From Microbotryomycetes sp. JL201 (Eukaryota > Basidiomycota > Microbotryomycetes): a DNA stretch of 64,000 bases. The stretch spans positions 248,001-312,000 of the forward strand of contig JAQYUZ010000005.1 of NCBI GenBank assembly GCA_033819885.1, read 5' to 3'. Shown here one piece after another: positions 44,870 through 57,344 of the stretch (position 1 is its first letter; each line of letters starts with the position of its first letter). A model generated the notes under the pieces. It made no database searches. It was given only the letters and a program-made list of their open reading frames with translations, and was not told where the DNA came from. Position numbers and translations under genes: made by a program.

Positions 44870-46400
44870 TTATTGCCTGCTCTTGACCGTAGCCGCGACG
44901 CTGAGCTGCACTGCTTCGAGCTCTTCGTCAGTCTCGACGACCCACGCCGCCACCTTGCTGCCCCCCTTCGTGATGCAACGCGTGCCTTGGCCCTTCTCAT
45001 TTGCCTCCCCGTCGATGCCTCCGCCCGTGTTGCCGAGCTGTTCAATCCAAGCGAGCTTGGCGAGCACGTCTCGTCTGAGTTGGAAAGAGTGCTCGCCAAT
45101 GCCACCGGAAAATACAAGAGCGTGCAAATGGTTGTCTGGCGGATGAGTCGAGAACAAGGTCGACAAGTATGAGGACAAGTACACCATGAGTCTGTCGAGG
45201 TACAAGTTGTACGTCAAATCAGCCTTGCGTTGTTCGTCACCTGATCCGCTCTGAGCTCGTTTCGTTATTTCTCCAAAGTCGTTCGTTCCCGTCAATGCTA
45301 TCACAGATACAATCATGAGTTTCTCGGCAGTCATTGGCCGCTGATAAAGCGCACCTTTAAAGCCTGACTCTTTGTTCAGCACGAATTCGGCCTTGGAAAT
45401 CTGTCGTCCAGACCATTCGACAGTGTCGGAGCAGTCAGGGGTGTGATGAAAGATCAGAGAAGCGTCGAGTGTTCCCGACCGGGTTCCACCAGGCAGCCCT
45501 ATATGTTCATTCTATCATCAGTTGAGTCGGTCAAACCACGCCCACGCTTCCTTGCCTTCAAGAGGGGTGACACCCATAGACGTATTGGCGCTCTTGCCAC
45601 CTTGAATCAAGCACGTACTGCCGCCACTGCCGAGGTGTGCGACGACCAAGTTGAGTTTGTCCGCTTCGACTTCGAGCTCCGAGCTCATCTTTTTGACGAT
45701 ACTGGCATAAGACAGACCATGGAAACCAAACCGTCTCAGCGGCACTGGAGTCTTGTGCGGAGGTTGCGAGATTGCATATGTCGTTCGATAGTCGGGGATT
45801 GTTTGATGAAACAGCGTGTCGAAGCACAAAACCGAGCTCGCTTTCGGCAAACTTTCGAGGCATTTCTTGACAATGAGCATTGCGTGGTGGTTCTGATGGG
45901 GGGCAAGTGTTTGTGAACTCCATCCCAAACGGTATGCTTGCTACACCTACGTGCAACGGAGCAAAGTCCGACACCTTGTCCATATCGTCGAGAACTTTTT
46001 GTTCGTCTTTGTCGCCATGGCGAATCACGATAGGCTCTCTTGCTGTTCCGCCGTGTACGATTCTGTGTGCCACAATAGCGAGTTTGTTTTTGCCGTCAGC
46101 GCCGAGCACGCGTTCGGCGGTGACGTCGTCGAGGATTCGCTCAAACACATCCTCGTATGCAGTGTTGCTGTCGAGCTCGCGAGAGTCTTCTTGATCCAAC
46201 TCGGGTATCTCGGTGTTGTCCAGTGCATTTGACGTCCAGCTGAACTTGTACTGGGCCGGCTTGTCGCCTTGAACGTTGCTTGCGCTGCCGGCGACCACAA
46301 CGGGGTGCTGGCCATTCGCATCATTGAGCAAGCGAAATACATTGAACTTGACTGAGCTCGAGCCGCAGTTCACAGCCAGACATAGTGTCGGCTGCGACAT
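44870..46400 (-). CDS. ACK: Acetate kinase
   Basis: Converts acetyl-phosphate plus ADP to acetate plus ATP, the second step after phosphoketolase. It starts at ATG 46400 (MSQPTLCLAVNCGSSSVKFN, the phosphate-loop motif of the acetokinase family). Then AIVAHRIVHGGTAREPIV, HQNHHAMLIVKKCLESLPKA, VLCFDTLFHQTIPDYRTTYA, LRRFGFHGLSYASIVKKM, LNLVVAHLGSGGSTCLIQGG, SANTSMGVTPLEG, LTYNLYLDRLMVYLSSYLST and LVFSGGIGEHSFQLRRDVLA. It ends ATVKSRQ with TAA at 44870-44872. About four exons and ~450 residues. The segment after the second helix contains an extended loop (SKAEFVLNKESGFKG... DEQRKADL) seen also in other fungal enzymes. Clustering with XFP argues for a dedicated Xfp-Ack pathway. Confidence 0.95.
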
Positions 46401-46625
46401 GTTCTGGTCAAGCAACCAAGCCGAAACCCAGGGTTTCGAGGATAGACAAAGAAATAATCTTTTCCCGGGAGCAGCCAATACACACTCACAAATCCGTCAA
46501 GCTAGCCATGGTCTCCGTCTCTGGGTGTCTTGTTTTTTTTCCTAGGAAACTGTATCACGTGACCGAGTTGACGCCATCCTCGGCCGATTGTCGTGCTCAG
46601 CGAGGGGCAATTTGAGCGAAGACGC
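46401..46625. promoter_or_regulatory. Divergent ACK / UPF0643 promoter with TCACGTGA
   Basis: About 225 bp between divergent starts. TCACGTGA at 46555-46562, ~155 bp from the ACK ATG and ~65 bp from the UPF0643 ATG. A T8 tract lies just before it (~46532-46540). Confidence 0.45.
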
Positions 46626-47522
46626 ATGGTTTCTCCTGCTAGAACTCAAGAGATGGCGACGATTGATCTGTCCCAGTCGGTTTCGTCCTCTCCCGCACCA
46701 GGAAAGGGCAAGCTTGCGCCAAACTGCCCGTTCTCACCGCCCAAGAAGCGACGGTCCCGTGACTCTTCGTCGAAAAGGCGCCTGACAGAGCTACCAGACC
46801 TTCGGAGGACACCTTCAGCCGAACTTCTGTACCTTCCGCCGCTTTTGTCACTGCTGCCATTTCAAGCAGAACCTTCTATAGAGGGCAGTGGCGCTGTCAA
46901 GGTTGGCTACACTCTCAGCAGACTGCCAGACGTAGACAATGCGTCTATTGCATTACATCGCGCTCTGCACGAGCTGAAACCGTTGACTTCCAATTATGCC
47001 CACGAGCCATACGAAGAGGCGTTCAACTGGAACGAGTTGCGTTTGCCTGCGGAGTTCGAGCGGGAGTGGTAAGTCAGCTACGCGTCAGAGCTGTAATCAA
47101 GTTGCAGACCCAAGCCCAAGAACAGGTATATTGTGGCATTCCGGTCGACTCGGGCTCCCGATTCACCATCTCGGGATTTGTATGAAGCGGATAGACAAGC
47201 GCACGAGGAGGCCGTCGCGGCCGGTGGTCTACTCGCGTACTGGTATGGCAAACCCTCAGATGCAGGATCGAATCTCGCCACGTGTATCTGGATGTCACGA
47301 GCTCATGCGGTCAAAGCGACAGCTGGTCGAAAGCATATCGAGGCCATGAGGCTCGCCACCGTGAGCAAGCAAAGTATCGGGAAACGGCGAGAGAGCTGAG
47401 GTTTCTCTCCGCAGTCAATGTATGCCAACTATGACCTTGAACGATACGTTTTACAAAAACTCAAAGGGGAGCAGCACGTGACCGTCGTGCCTTGGACGGG
47501 TGGCGAGGTTCACATTCCGTAA
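46626..47522 (+). CDS. UPF0643 family protein (fungal, function unknown)
   Basis: Three exons. ATG 46626 (MVSPARTQEMATIDLSQS); ATG 46653 (MATIDLSQS) is a possible later start. After a basic Ser/Pro head, the conserved part is YEEAFNWNELRLPAEFEREW, joined over an intron (~47068-47124) to YIVAFRSTRAPD. Then come LYEADRQAHEEAVAAGGLLA, YWYGKPSDAGSNLATCIWMS and RAHAVKATAGRKHIEAMRLA. The last exon SMYANYDLERYVLQKLKGEQ ends HIP with TAA at 47520-47522. This set matches the fungal UPF0643 (S. pombe PB2B2.08-like) proteins as I remember them. No enzymatic role is established. About 260 residues. Confidence 0.8.
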
Positions 47523-47661
47523 TCTCGTACCTGTGCCAGGGCTGCTCTATGACTTTGTTGTATTACTGCATTCCCTCTGCCTGAGCTTGGATACATATGC
47601 GAGCTAAATGAGCCTCACGTCCACGCGGTTGCTTTTGAGCTCGAGCCTCATTGATTGAATC

Positions 47662-49181
47662 ATGTCGCAACCCCTTGGGGCGTTTCGGATACCTGGTGGC
47701 GCGTCGTTCTTGGATGCACGCAAAGTCGATATTGTAGACCAGCTTGTGCTGCCGCACACGGTCAGATGGGAAACGGTCGAGACGGTCGAGCAGGCGTACG
47801 ACGCCATCAAGACGATGAAAGTACGCACTGCCGTCCCATCAAAAAGTGTTTCCGTGGCCGGACAGAGCTGATTCGTGTGTGATGCTGCAGATTCGTGGCG
47901 CGCCAGCCATTGCGTCGCTTGCCGCGCTCGGCATCGCCGCTGAACTGCTCGCGCTGCTCGACGGCAACGCCACGCCCGCGTTCACTCCTCGGGCGCTCGA
48001 CTCGAGCAGCGAATTGTGCGACCAGCTGCTCAAGCAGACGGCTTACCTGCTCGCGTCGAGGCCGACAGCTGTCAACTTGCGCGAAGGCCTCGACAGGATC
48101 GAAGCTGCCGCAAAACATGCAGCACAACTCGAGTACTCTGCGCGCGACCTGGCCAAGACTGTGATTGACGCAGCCGTGCTCGTTTGGAGCCAAGATCACG
48201 AACGAAACGTCACAATTGGCGACAATGGAGCGAAATGGATCCTTGACAAGCTCGAACGAGAAGGTCAAATCGCTGCAGGCGACAAGATCTCGGTGCTGAC
48301 TGTCAGTCGGCCATCTCGCGTCCCACACGCGGCCATTGTCAGTCTGACCCATTCTGCTCAATCTTCTACAGGTTTGCAACACGGGCTCCCTCGCCACGTC
48401 CGTGAGTTTGGGTTCGCGACTCGCCCTGAACGATCTGCTCAGGCATACACACACAGGGTTACGGCACGGCACTTGGAGTCATTACGTCCCTCCACAAATT
48501 CGGTCGTCTCGAACACGCCTATTTCGCTCAGACTGGGCCGTACCAGCAAGGTGCTCGTCTGACAAGTCTCGAGCTCGCTTCCCTCGGTATTGAGAACACA
48601 ATGGTGTGCGACACGGCCATTGGGGCATTAATTGCAGAAAAGCGGTTGCACTTGTTCGTGGCAGGCGCTGACCGGTCAGTTGGCAAGACCTGTTCGAAAT
48701 GTGCAGGCATTGATATTCACATACCGGCAGGATTGCATCCAATGGCGACACGGCCAATAAAATCTCGACTTACCAGATCTCGTTGCTATGCTCGAGCCCG
48801 CATCCGTTCTCGCCAAACCCTCCTGTATCAGTCTTGGTTGCTGCCCCCGTGACGACACTCGACTTGACAATGGACTCTGGTCGCCAAATCGTCATTGAGC
48901 AGCGACCATCCTGGGAAGCTTGTACCGTTCGAGGGCGTGTCGTCGACGTCAATGAGATGGCAAAGAGCAACGGCAAGATTGAGCCCGTCACCGATGGCAA
49001 AGACCCCAAAGTGGCAACTGTGCTCATCACGCCACCCAACACGAGAGCGTGGAATCCTGCATTCGACGTGACACCAGCCAGTTTGATTGCCGGTATCGTG
49101 ACCGAGCTGGGAGTGGCGGAGCGCAAGGCAGGCGAAGCAGACTATGACTTGAGGTCGTTCGTCAGACAGCGGTCCCTTTGA
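47662..49181 (+). CDS. MRI1: Methylthioribose-1-phosphate isomerase (Mri1/MtnA)
   Basis: Methionine-salvage enzyme, an eIF2B-alpha relative, converting MTR-1-P to methylthioribulose-1-P. It starts at ATG 47662 (MSQPLGAFRIPGGASFLDAR). Motifs: QAYDAIKTMK spliced to IRGAPAIASLAALGIAAEL; ERNVTIGDNGAKWILDKLER; VCNTGSLATSGYGTALGVI (contains the catalytic Cys); YFAQTGPYQQGARLTSLELA; VCDTAIGALI; GADRIASNGDTANKISTYQ (contains the catalytic Asp); and NPAFDVTPASLIAGIVTELG near the end. The stop is TGA 49179-49181. About five introns. The loop between TYQISLL and SVLVAAPVTTLDL reads CSSPHPFSPNPPV and may need intron refinement. About 400 residues, as expected. Confidence 0.92.
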
Positions 49182-49299
49182 TTATAGCTAGATGTCATAG
49201 TCAGTTGTCTGCATTTAGAAACGGGTCCTTCCTTACCTTGTCGTTTGAGCTCAGGCCCCTTCAGAGGGATGAACGCGTGAATCTAATCAAACGAGTCAG

Positions 49300-52200
49300 A
49301 TGGACGCGGCCGACGACGATGAGGCCGGATGGGGCAAGCACGATGACCTGAGCACGTCGGCAAGCTCTGCAGCGCGGCCACTTGACGCCAGTGACGAAGC
49401 GCGATCGGCGCACGAGGGCCACAGCTCGGACGAGTTTGTGTACACGGGCCTTGACGCAGTGCAACAATCAGACAAGCAAAATAGGAGCAGTGGGGCAGCC
49501 GGAGACGCGCAGTCAGACGATACCATTGGCACGCATGGCTTCGGCTCGCTCAACACTCCAATCAAGCACGTCACGCGAGGCGCAAACGGATTCAAAAGAA
49601 GGACAGAGGCAGTACATGTAAGCACATTCATGTTTCTCTAATGGTCAGCTCCGAGCTCAATTTCTCATCACGCTCGCGCTCAGGACTCGCCGACGCTCTC
49701 GGGCAGATCGTCACCTTCAAACGACACATTCCCCGGCTTCAGAGCAAGGCCTGACCCATTCGACGTGGGATCGGGGTCCATAATCCCGAGACGGCCTTCC
49801 GTACACCCTCAGATCTCGCGACTTCGTTCCATGTCGACACAGCAACAACGATTTGCTTCCAATTCGTCTTACTCGACTGCACTAGAGTTTCCCTTGGGCA
49901 ATGTACAATCACCCAACACATCCATTTTTGATGTCGGCTCGAGGGTTTCGAGCACGTCAAATATTTTTGAACTCGCCAACGGGAAGACTTCGCAACTCGC
50001 CACGCCAGATGACTGTTCGCCGGCAGCGACGGAACAAGGCAGATCAGGGCAAGACGAAATGTTCAAATGGTCGATTCTGAGGCGCGTGTCCACGAAACTA
50101 TACCCTTCGACTTCAAAGTCCTCAACGGGAGGCGGCGTAGGAGTGACAACCATTGGCGTCACGCACGCAGGCATGCTTGGCACGCCCACCGTCATGGCGG
50201 TCAGCGGAATCATTGCGGTCGGTACGAGCAAAGGATGGACGATGGTTTTTGATTTCAACCAGAATCTGAAATGCGTCTGCGGGACGGAGGCAATCGGTCA
50301 GTCGTATCCCGGCTCGGAGTCAGAATACTCATGCTGATCACAGGCTGCACTGTAGCAAGGGAATGCGGTCCGGTGACTGCCTTGGCGGTCTCGCAAGACC
50401 ACACGTTCGTTGCCGTTGGTCACGCTCTTGGAGCAATTCACTTGTTCGCGCTTAGCCAACCCTCAAAACCCGCTCGGTCGGTCCCACCGACTTCCCTCCG
50501 GCTTGTCATGACAGGCCGACAAGAGGGTCACCTTTCCGGGGCGCGTATACTGCATCTCAGCTTTGTCGGAGCTCGACACACGGCCATCGTCTCCTCAGAC
50601 GACGCTGGTCTCGCATTCTATCATTCTCTCGGTCGCGTTCTCATGCTCGCATCAACCGACACCATTCGTATGCTGGGTCAGTACCCTGATCCAGCGACTG
50701 CAACGGCCAACCCAGAGAGCGCTTTGCCGTTACCTCGGACAAAAAAGCCGTCCACGATTTTTGATATGGCTGCTCTGCCGCTTGGCCCAGGATCGCATCC
50801 GAGCGACTTGCATTCGCTCATCGCGCTCATCACCCCGACAAAACTCGTCGTTGTCGGGCTCAAACCAAAACCACGAACTTGGTGGCGGGCCTTGCCGAAG
50901 AAAGACAATGTGGACACTCGCCGAGACCACGGACAAGATTTTGCTGCAACAGGTGTTTTGAGTTGGTGGCCAAGTATCACCAGCGGGACTGACACAAGTA
51001 TGGCTGGCGTCGAGGAAAAGGTGGTGCCTCCGGGGGAAGACCCCTTGCTGGCCTTTGCCTGGGGGCGTCGTACCCGCATCGTGCGTGTCAGCCGCGCTGC
51101 TGTGCAACAGAGAGCCATGACGGATGTGAACTTCACCGAGGAAGGCGAATTCTCCTGCGAGCACGTCGTTTTGGCAATCAGATGGTATTCGGCAGGGGTA
51201 AGTGGCTCTTCAGCCCGCATCAAACAATCCTAACTTGTCCTATGCAGTACATTCTCGTCTTGACAGAGCGAAGCATCGAGATGTGGAGTATGGCGACTTG
51301 CGAGCGAGTCGGGCGTGAAGATGTAAACATGACCGACGTAGTGGGGCATGATTTGTACGGTCGATCTTTGCGACCTTATGGCGTCACTGAACTGGCGCCT
51401 TCGTACGCCGCCAGTTTTCAGACGCACAAGAGAAAGCTGTTTCTGCTAGTCAGTCATTAGCGCGTTATTCGATGACATCCCTTGACTGACATTGCTTACG
51501 TAGGGCGCTTCTGTCATTCGGGTTGGCGCGCTCATGTCCTGGGCCGACCGGATACTTGGACTTATGCAGCCTAACACAATTCTAGATGCGATTGAGCTCG
51601 CGACAGCATACCTCCAAGGTCAGACAGACGCCAGTACAATCGCTCTACCGAACGATGCGGCCGAAAGACGGATCGCGATTGAGCCTCGCGTCAGAGAAAT
51701 TCTCAACGCGTCCGTCGCCTTCGTCTTTTCCGATGATCGATTGCGGGACGGTACACATGCCGATGGCGAAGCTATTCAGCGCTTGTTCGAAGGTCTCGTC
51801 GGTACCTGCGTGAGAGCGAGCTTGGCTATCGACGACGCAGACTGGCTCTTTGATGAGCTGTACGAACGCTACGAGCAAAATGGCATAGAGAGTATTTTTC
51901 TCGAGCGTCTGGAGCCGTTCGTGCTATCGGGTTCAGTTCATGCCCTACCGCCGTCCGTCAGTCAGAGGCTTATCGCCATTCACGAGAAGCGGAAAGAATT
52001 CGCCGCGGCAGAGAGAATCATCTGGCACGTCGATCCGGAAAATATTGACGTTGACCAGGCCTTACGGTTGTGTCAGAGGGAGAAGCTCTACGACGCCTTG
52101 TTCTACGTTTACACGCGATGCATACACGATTACGTCGCGCCTGTCGTGGATATGCTTGGTATCATTCGAGAAATCCTCGCAGGAAGGTCCAATAGGCCTA

Positions 52201-54431
52201 ATCGGATCGGGGAGGGCGAGCTTGAGTTGTCGTACAGCGGGTCGGCCGAAACTATCTGGAACTCGCGGAACGTGGAGTCACTGGTCCCAGACGCATACAA
52301 GGTGTTTCAATACTTGTCGTTCGTCCTATGTGGTCGGTATTATCCAAATGGCGACGAAATGCCGTACGGCGAATCAATCAGAGCCCGCAACGCCGTGTAC
52401 GGGTTCGTTTTCTCGGTTCAAACTCGATCTTGGCCGTCTGAGAGCAACAATGCTATATTGGGATTAGATGAGAGCTCGGAACGACATCCATACGTCCGCT
52501 TACTGCTCACATTCGACTCTGAAGCCTTGCTCGATACTCTCGACTTGGCATTCGAAGACTCGTACCTGGACGATGAATATTCTGACAAGACCGTCGACAG
52601 ACAAACAATCACCAATTTGCTGTTGCTCTTTCTCGAAGGAGAGGACGCATCTTTTTCTGCGCTCGACCGCACCTTTATCCGCATTTTCGTCGCTCGCAAC
52701 CTGCCAAAGTATCCGCAATACCTCGAAGTCCCTGACGACGCCAAATGGTCTTTGCTCCAAGGACTAGCTCGAGATACGGATCAAAGTACGATTGACGATC
52801 GGCAGCTCGCCGCAGAGTTTTTACTTTCAGTCTACACGCCATCAAATCTGAGCGCACTCGTCTCGCGTCTGCAGCAAGCTCGGTTTCATCGTCTGCTACG
52901 TTCGGTGTACCGCAGCAACGAACGGTGGGCAGACTTGGCCAAGACGTACCTCGAGGATGACGATGTCAGTTCAAACGTGTTCGTACACCTGGACGAGACA
53001 TTACGTCTGTCGTCCGGGTCAGGATCGACGGTAGAACAAGACGTAATCGACGTCGTGCTCGATGCGGTTCCGGCTCTGGTCCAGGCAAGTGAAGACGGAC
53101 TATTCCAGCTAGCGCTTCTCGTGCAGAACCGCATGCCATCTCAACACGAAACAGTCATTGAACGGCTCTCATCCAACTCTTGGCGGCAATTTGCGTACCT
53201 TCGATATCTCCTCGAACCCGCGTTTGCGGAACACGTGTCGGCACCTTCTTCGAGCGGAACGCTGAATCGGTCTCAGCGTCTACAGTACTTGACACTATTA
53301 TGCGAGTACGAGCCTTTGTGTGTCATTCGATACCTCGAAGACGCAGGAGGGGATCTCGCCACCGCCGTCGACGCTCGTGCGATTTGTGAACGGGCCGAAG
53401 TGTTCGACGCCATTATCTGGAGCTTGGATCAGGACGGAGATGTTGACGCAGCTCTGGACAAAATGGACGAAGCGTTAGACACGAGGACTGATTTGCTCCT
53501 CGACGAGCTCGTCAATTCCAGGCAAATCCAAGACGTCGCGAGCGACGACGGAACCGATGAGAGCCCAGCCCCTTCTAGCAACAGAGTTACTTCGTTGGTC
53601 GACCAGGTGGCGGCAATTACTCGAGCGTCAATCGACGTCTGCTCGAGGCGAACGGCGGATGGTTCTAATCGAACGAGCCTTTCGAGTGAAGATCTCTGGT
53701 TTCGACTTTTGTCAGCGATCATTTCGGTCGTCCGTGCTGTGAGGGGAGTCGCGGCATCGGATCGACCGAAATCAGATCGTACGTCGTCTCGACGACGAGT
53801 ATCTAGCGCATCCATCGTTTTTCGAGAAGGTGACGGCGACGGATCTGCGACGGACCGTGCCGTCCAAGCCTTGTCATCTCTACTACCGCTTGCATTATCG
53901 TCGCTCGTGTCTACAGTCACAACGCGCCAAGTGGCGTACCCTCGTCTCATGCGACGACTCATCGACGCCAACGCGCGGTCTCCATCATCGAACGGATCCT
54001 ACGCCGAGTTCAAGGCGATAGTCTCGACAATGCTAGACTCTTTCGTCAGCGAAGGAGAGCTGTTGGAGATCACCTCCAAACTTGCTTCTCAAGACTTGTT
54101 TGAATATGTCGAGCAGCTCAAGCTCGCCAAAGATTCAGGTTGGCGTGCGGGTAATCAAGTTTGCGCAGAATGCTTACAGCCTGTGTGGGGTCCACGAGGA
54201 CAGGGGTCGCCTCCGATGTCACGATCAGCTTCGGTGTCGATGGTGGTGGACGCCATGGGCGTCAACAACCGGCCCAACATGCAAAAGAGGCCGTCTATCA
54301 AAGGCAAAGAGGTAGACTGGCCAACAACGCAGGAGCGGAAACGGGTGCCCTTTGAGCCACCCAGAGGGGTAATTGTGGGACAAGACGGTAGATTGTGGCA
54401 CCAGGCGTGTCACTTGTCGCGCTTCCGATAA
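49300..54431 (+). CDS. VPS8: Vps8, CORVET tethering-complex subunit
   Basis: Rab5-binding subunit of the CORVET endosomal tether. A disordered acidic head from ATG 49300 (MDAADDDEAGWGKHDDLSTS) and a Ser/Pro-rich exon precede a beta-propeller: GIIAVGTSKGWTMVFDFNQN, ARECGPVTALAVSQDHTFVA, VGHALGAIHLFALSQP, HTAIVSSDDAGLAFYHSLGR. The C-terminal ~970 residues come from a single uninterrupted exon (~51505-54431) of alpha-solenoid type: LYDALFYVYTRCIHDYVAPV, LCEYEPLCVIRYLEDAG, VFDAIIWSLDQDGDVDAALD. The end has CAECLQPVWG, a ~65-residue polar insert, then GRLWHQACHLSRF. This fits the degenerate C-terminal RING of Vps8, with widely spaced Cys and His/Cys pairs. I estimate ~1,600 residues. Long antisense frames over this gene are shadows. 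Confidence 0.88.
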
Positions 54432-55125
54432 GTTGTAGCAGTAATTCGGATGCAAAGCTGTTAACAAATCGGCGCACGATCATCGTGCTGGTGAAGTGGC
54501 GCTCTCAAGTTGTGATGTTCTGCAAATCTGTAGCATTGGCCTTTGCGTGCTTACGAGCACATAACGCGGTCGTGCAGCGATCTGGCTCCCCTGGGTTTGA
54601 CTTGACATATTCGGCGGATATGAGGTGCTCTCGTTGGCAGCATGAGCCCTCGAACACTGGTCGGGTACTATTGCGATGACCACTAGAGGCCTTTGCCGGG
54701 CACAAGGTTTAGAAATTCCGGTCAATCAGCATACGATCCGCATTGAACCCTGCGCTGAACCAGCTACATTGAGCGAGTGATACAGAATTGATGTCAAAAG
54801 GACACGTGAAGTATCTGACGCCGAGTTTTCGGCGAAGCAACACCTTTCGGCGGTCGACACGTGGAAAAATCGCTAGCGTCGTTAGCGCTCAGCGACAGCG
54901 CGGTCCCGCATGGCACTACTCCGACCCCCGAGAAACGGCCGAGAACGACGTAAATGAAGGCTTGAGACAATCTGATGAAGCTTTGCGGGGAGTCCGCACA
55001 AAAACTTTGTGGTGCCCCGAGTCGCCGACACGAAAAGGACTCGGCCGAGAGGCCATAAAAGCGCGGACGTGTCCAGGATATTGCTCTCTTCTCCTCATCC
55101 CCGGCCCGGCGGTTCGGAATCAGAA
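54432..55125. promoter_or_regulatory. Alpha-amylase promoter region
   Basis: About 690 bp. A TATA-like CATAAAAG at ~55054-55061 lies ~70 bp upstream of the amylase ATG, a good distance for a core promoter. CACGTGAA is at 54803-54810. GCGGGG (54985-54990) fits the CreA/Mig1 consensus SYGGRG, but this word is common. The first part should be the VPS8 3' region. Confidence 0.5.
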
Positions 55126-57145
55126 ATGGTGTCGGTACCAGCTTGGGTTGCGAGTCTTGCAGCTGTAGCGGCCTCCGTCGCGGCGGCGCCCACAAAGCTC
55201 GAAACACGTGACCTTGGTGGCAAAAATGTCATCGTGCAGATGTTTGAGCACAATTGGGTAAGCATATGAGCTTGAAGATGTAATGAACCATACTTTCGAT
55301 TGACCTTTGCCTCGCAGAATTCAATTGCTCGTGAATGCACGCAGTCCCTGGGTCCTGCCGGCTACGGCTTCGTGCAAACGTCTCCTGCGACAGAGCACAT
55401 TCTCGGAAGTCAATGGTGGACCGACTATCAACCCGTGTCGTACGTCTTGCAGAGCAAACGAGGCACGCGCTCGCAGTTTGCTTCAATGGTCGCCACCTGC
55501 AAGCAAGCTGGCGTGCAAATCATTGCCGACGTCGTCATCAACCACATGACGGGCTCGGACCGCGGTCCTGGCACGGGAACTGCCGGCAGCTCGTACAGCG
55601 CATACAACTATCCTGCTGTGCCGTATGGCACGAATGATTTTCACTCGGCTTGCTCGATCAACTACAACGACGCCAACTCTATCGACACTTGCCAGGTCAG
55701 CATCAGCTTACTGTTCGATGCGACTTTGAAGTGCTGACAGCATTGTGTATACAGCTGTCAAGTTTGGTCGACCTCAAGACCGAGACTGACTACGTTCGAA
55801 CCAAGATCGCCGCCTATTTGCAAGATTTGTTGAACATCGGCGTGTACGGCTTCCGCATCGATGCCGCCAAGCACATGGCCGTCGGTGATATCAATGCTAT
55901 TCTCGGCAAACTGTCACGATGGCCGTTTGTTGTCCAAGAAGTGATTTACGGAGCCGGCGAGCCTGTTCAGCCGAACCAGTTTGAAGTCAACGGCAACGTC
56001 AACGAGTTCAGGAGCACAAACTCGTTGCGTGACGCTTTCGTCAACGGGCAGGGCATCTCAAACTTGCTCAATTGGCCTTTCAGCGGTTGGGTCTCATCGT
56101 CAAAGGCCAACACGTTCCCGGCAAATCACGACACGGAGCGTAGCGGCGGAGCTCTCAGCTACAAGTCTGCTAACAACGCCTGGACGCTGTCCCAAATTTT
56201 CACGCTCGCCTCTGATTACGGCCAGCCTTTGGTACTGTCAAGCTACGAGTTCACCGACAGTGATGCTGGTGCTCCGATCGATTCCAACGGTCTGGTGTTG
56301 GACACGACTTGCTTCTCAAACGGGTGGCGATGCGACCATCGCTGGGACGCCATCAAAGGTATGGTCGGATGGCACAATGCCGTTGGCGCGGCAGCCAAGA
56401 CTCGCGCAGTTTCGGCTTCAACCAACCGTATTTCGTTCTCGCGCGGCTCAATCGGACACGTCGCCATCAACAATGAGGGCTCTGCCTGGTCGGCGACCAT
56501 CGCCACTGATTTGCCGGCTGGACTTTGTGAGTCACAGAGCGGGTAGCATCGACAATACGTGCTGACAAGTGTCCACATTTGCAGATTGCAACGTGGTCAA
56601 CAATTGCGCCTCGACTGTCACTGTCGCTGGCGGAAGCTTTACCGCGACGATCGCTGCATACGACGCAGTCGCATTCTACGTTGGCGGTCCCACGCCAGGT
56701 GGCGGTTCATCCGCGACCCCTACGCGCACGACAAGCAGCGCGGGACCAACAGGCACGTCTGGTACCGGCTCGGTGTCTGTTACGTTCAGCGAGACTGCCT
56801 CAACCGAATACGGTCAAGGCGTTTACCTCGTCGGATCACTCTCTCAGCTTGGTTCGTGGTCGCCAGCAAACTCGATCAAGATGACTCGAGCAGACACATC
56901 ATCGTCCAAGAGCGGAACTTGGTCCGTGACAGTTACGTTGCCGGCGTCGACGAGTTTTCAATTCAAGTTTGTCAAGCTAAATAATAGTGACAAGTCACTC
57001 GTAGCGTGGGAGTGAGTGTTCATGTACCAGTCAGAATACTCCAAGGGCATCCTGACTGATAATGAATGGAATCAGGTCTGACCCGAACCGGAGTGCGACG
57101 ACCAACTCTTCCGGCTCGCAAACGGTGACATCTTCGTGGCGCTGA
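55126..57145 (+). CDS. Secreted alpha-amylase (GH13) with C-terminal CBM20
   Basis: Extracellular endo-amylase that cuts alpha-1,4-glucan. The signal peptide starts at ATG 55126 (MVSVPAWVASLAAVAASVAA). Catalytic barrel: VIVQMFEHNW joined to NSIARECTQSLGPAGYGFVQ, SQWWTDYQPVSYVLQSKRGT, IIADVVINHMTGS, YGFRIDAAKHM (nucleophile Asp), WPFVVQEVIYGAGE (acid/base Glu) and FPANHDTERSGG (third Asp). A beta-sheet C domain (DAVAFYVGG) and a Gly/Ser/Thr linker follow. The CBM20 is VSVTFSETASTEYGQGVYLV, LVGSLSQLGSWSPANSIKM and SFQFKFVKLNNSDKSLVAWE. An intron near 57012-57073 leads to the last exon SDPNRSATTNSSG to SSWR with TGA 57143-57145. The barrel resembles the Streptomyces-type subfamily (GH13_32) more than Taka-amylase. 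About 580 residues. Confidence 0.92.
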
Positions 57146-57344
57146 GCAGAAAGCAAATGACCAAACATGACGCATCCGTAGCCTTCTATACAAAGAACGT
57201 TTGCCAATCGAGTGCAATGACATCTAATCGTACGGGTTTTCTCACGTTTCTGTGTATGGTCGGTTGCACAAAGAGCAATGCAGGAAGCGCACGGTCCAAA
57301 ATTTGGCTGCAAACGCGTAACTGCGCCCGTTCAGACCTGGAACA

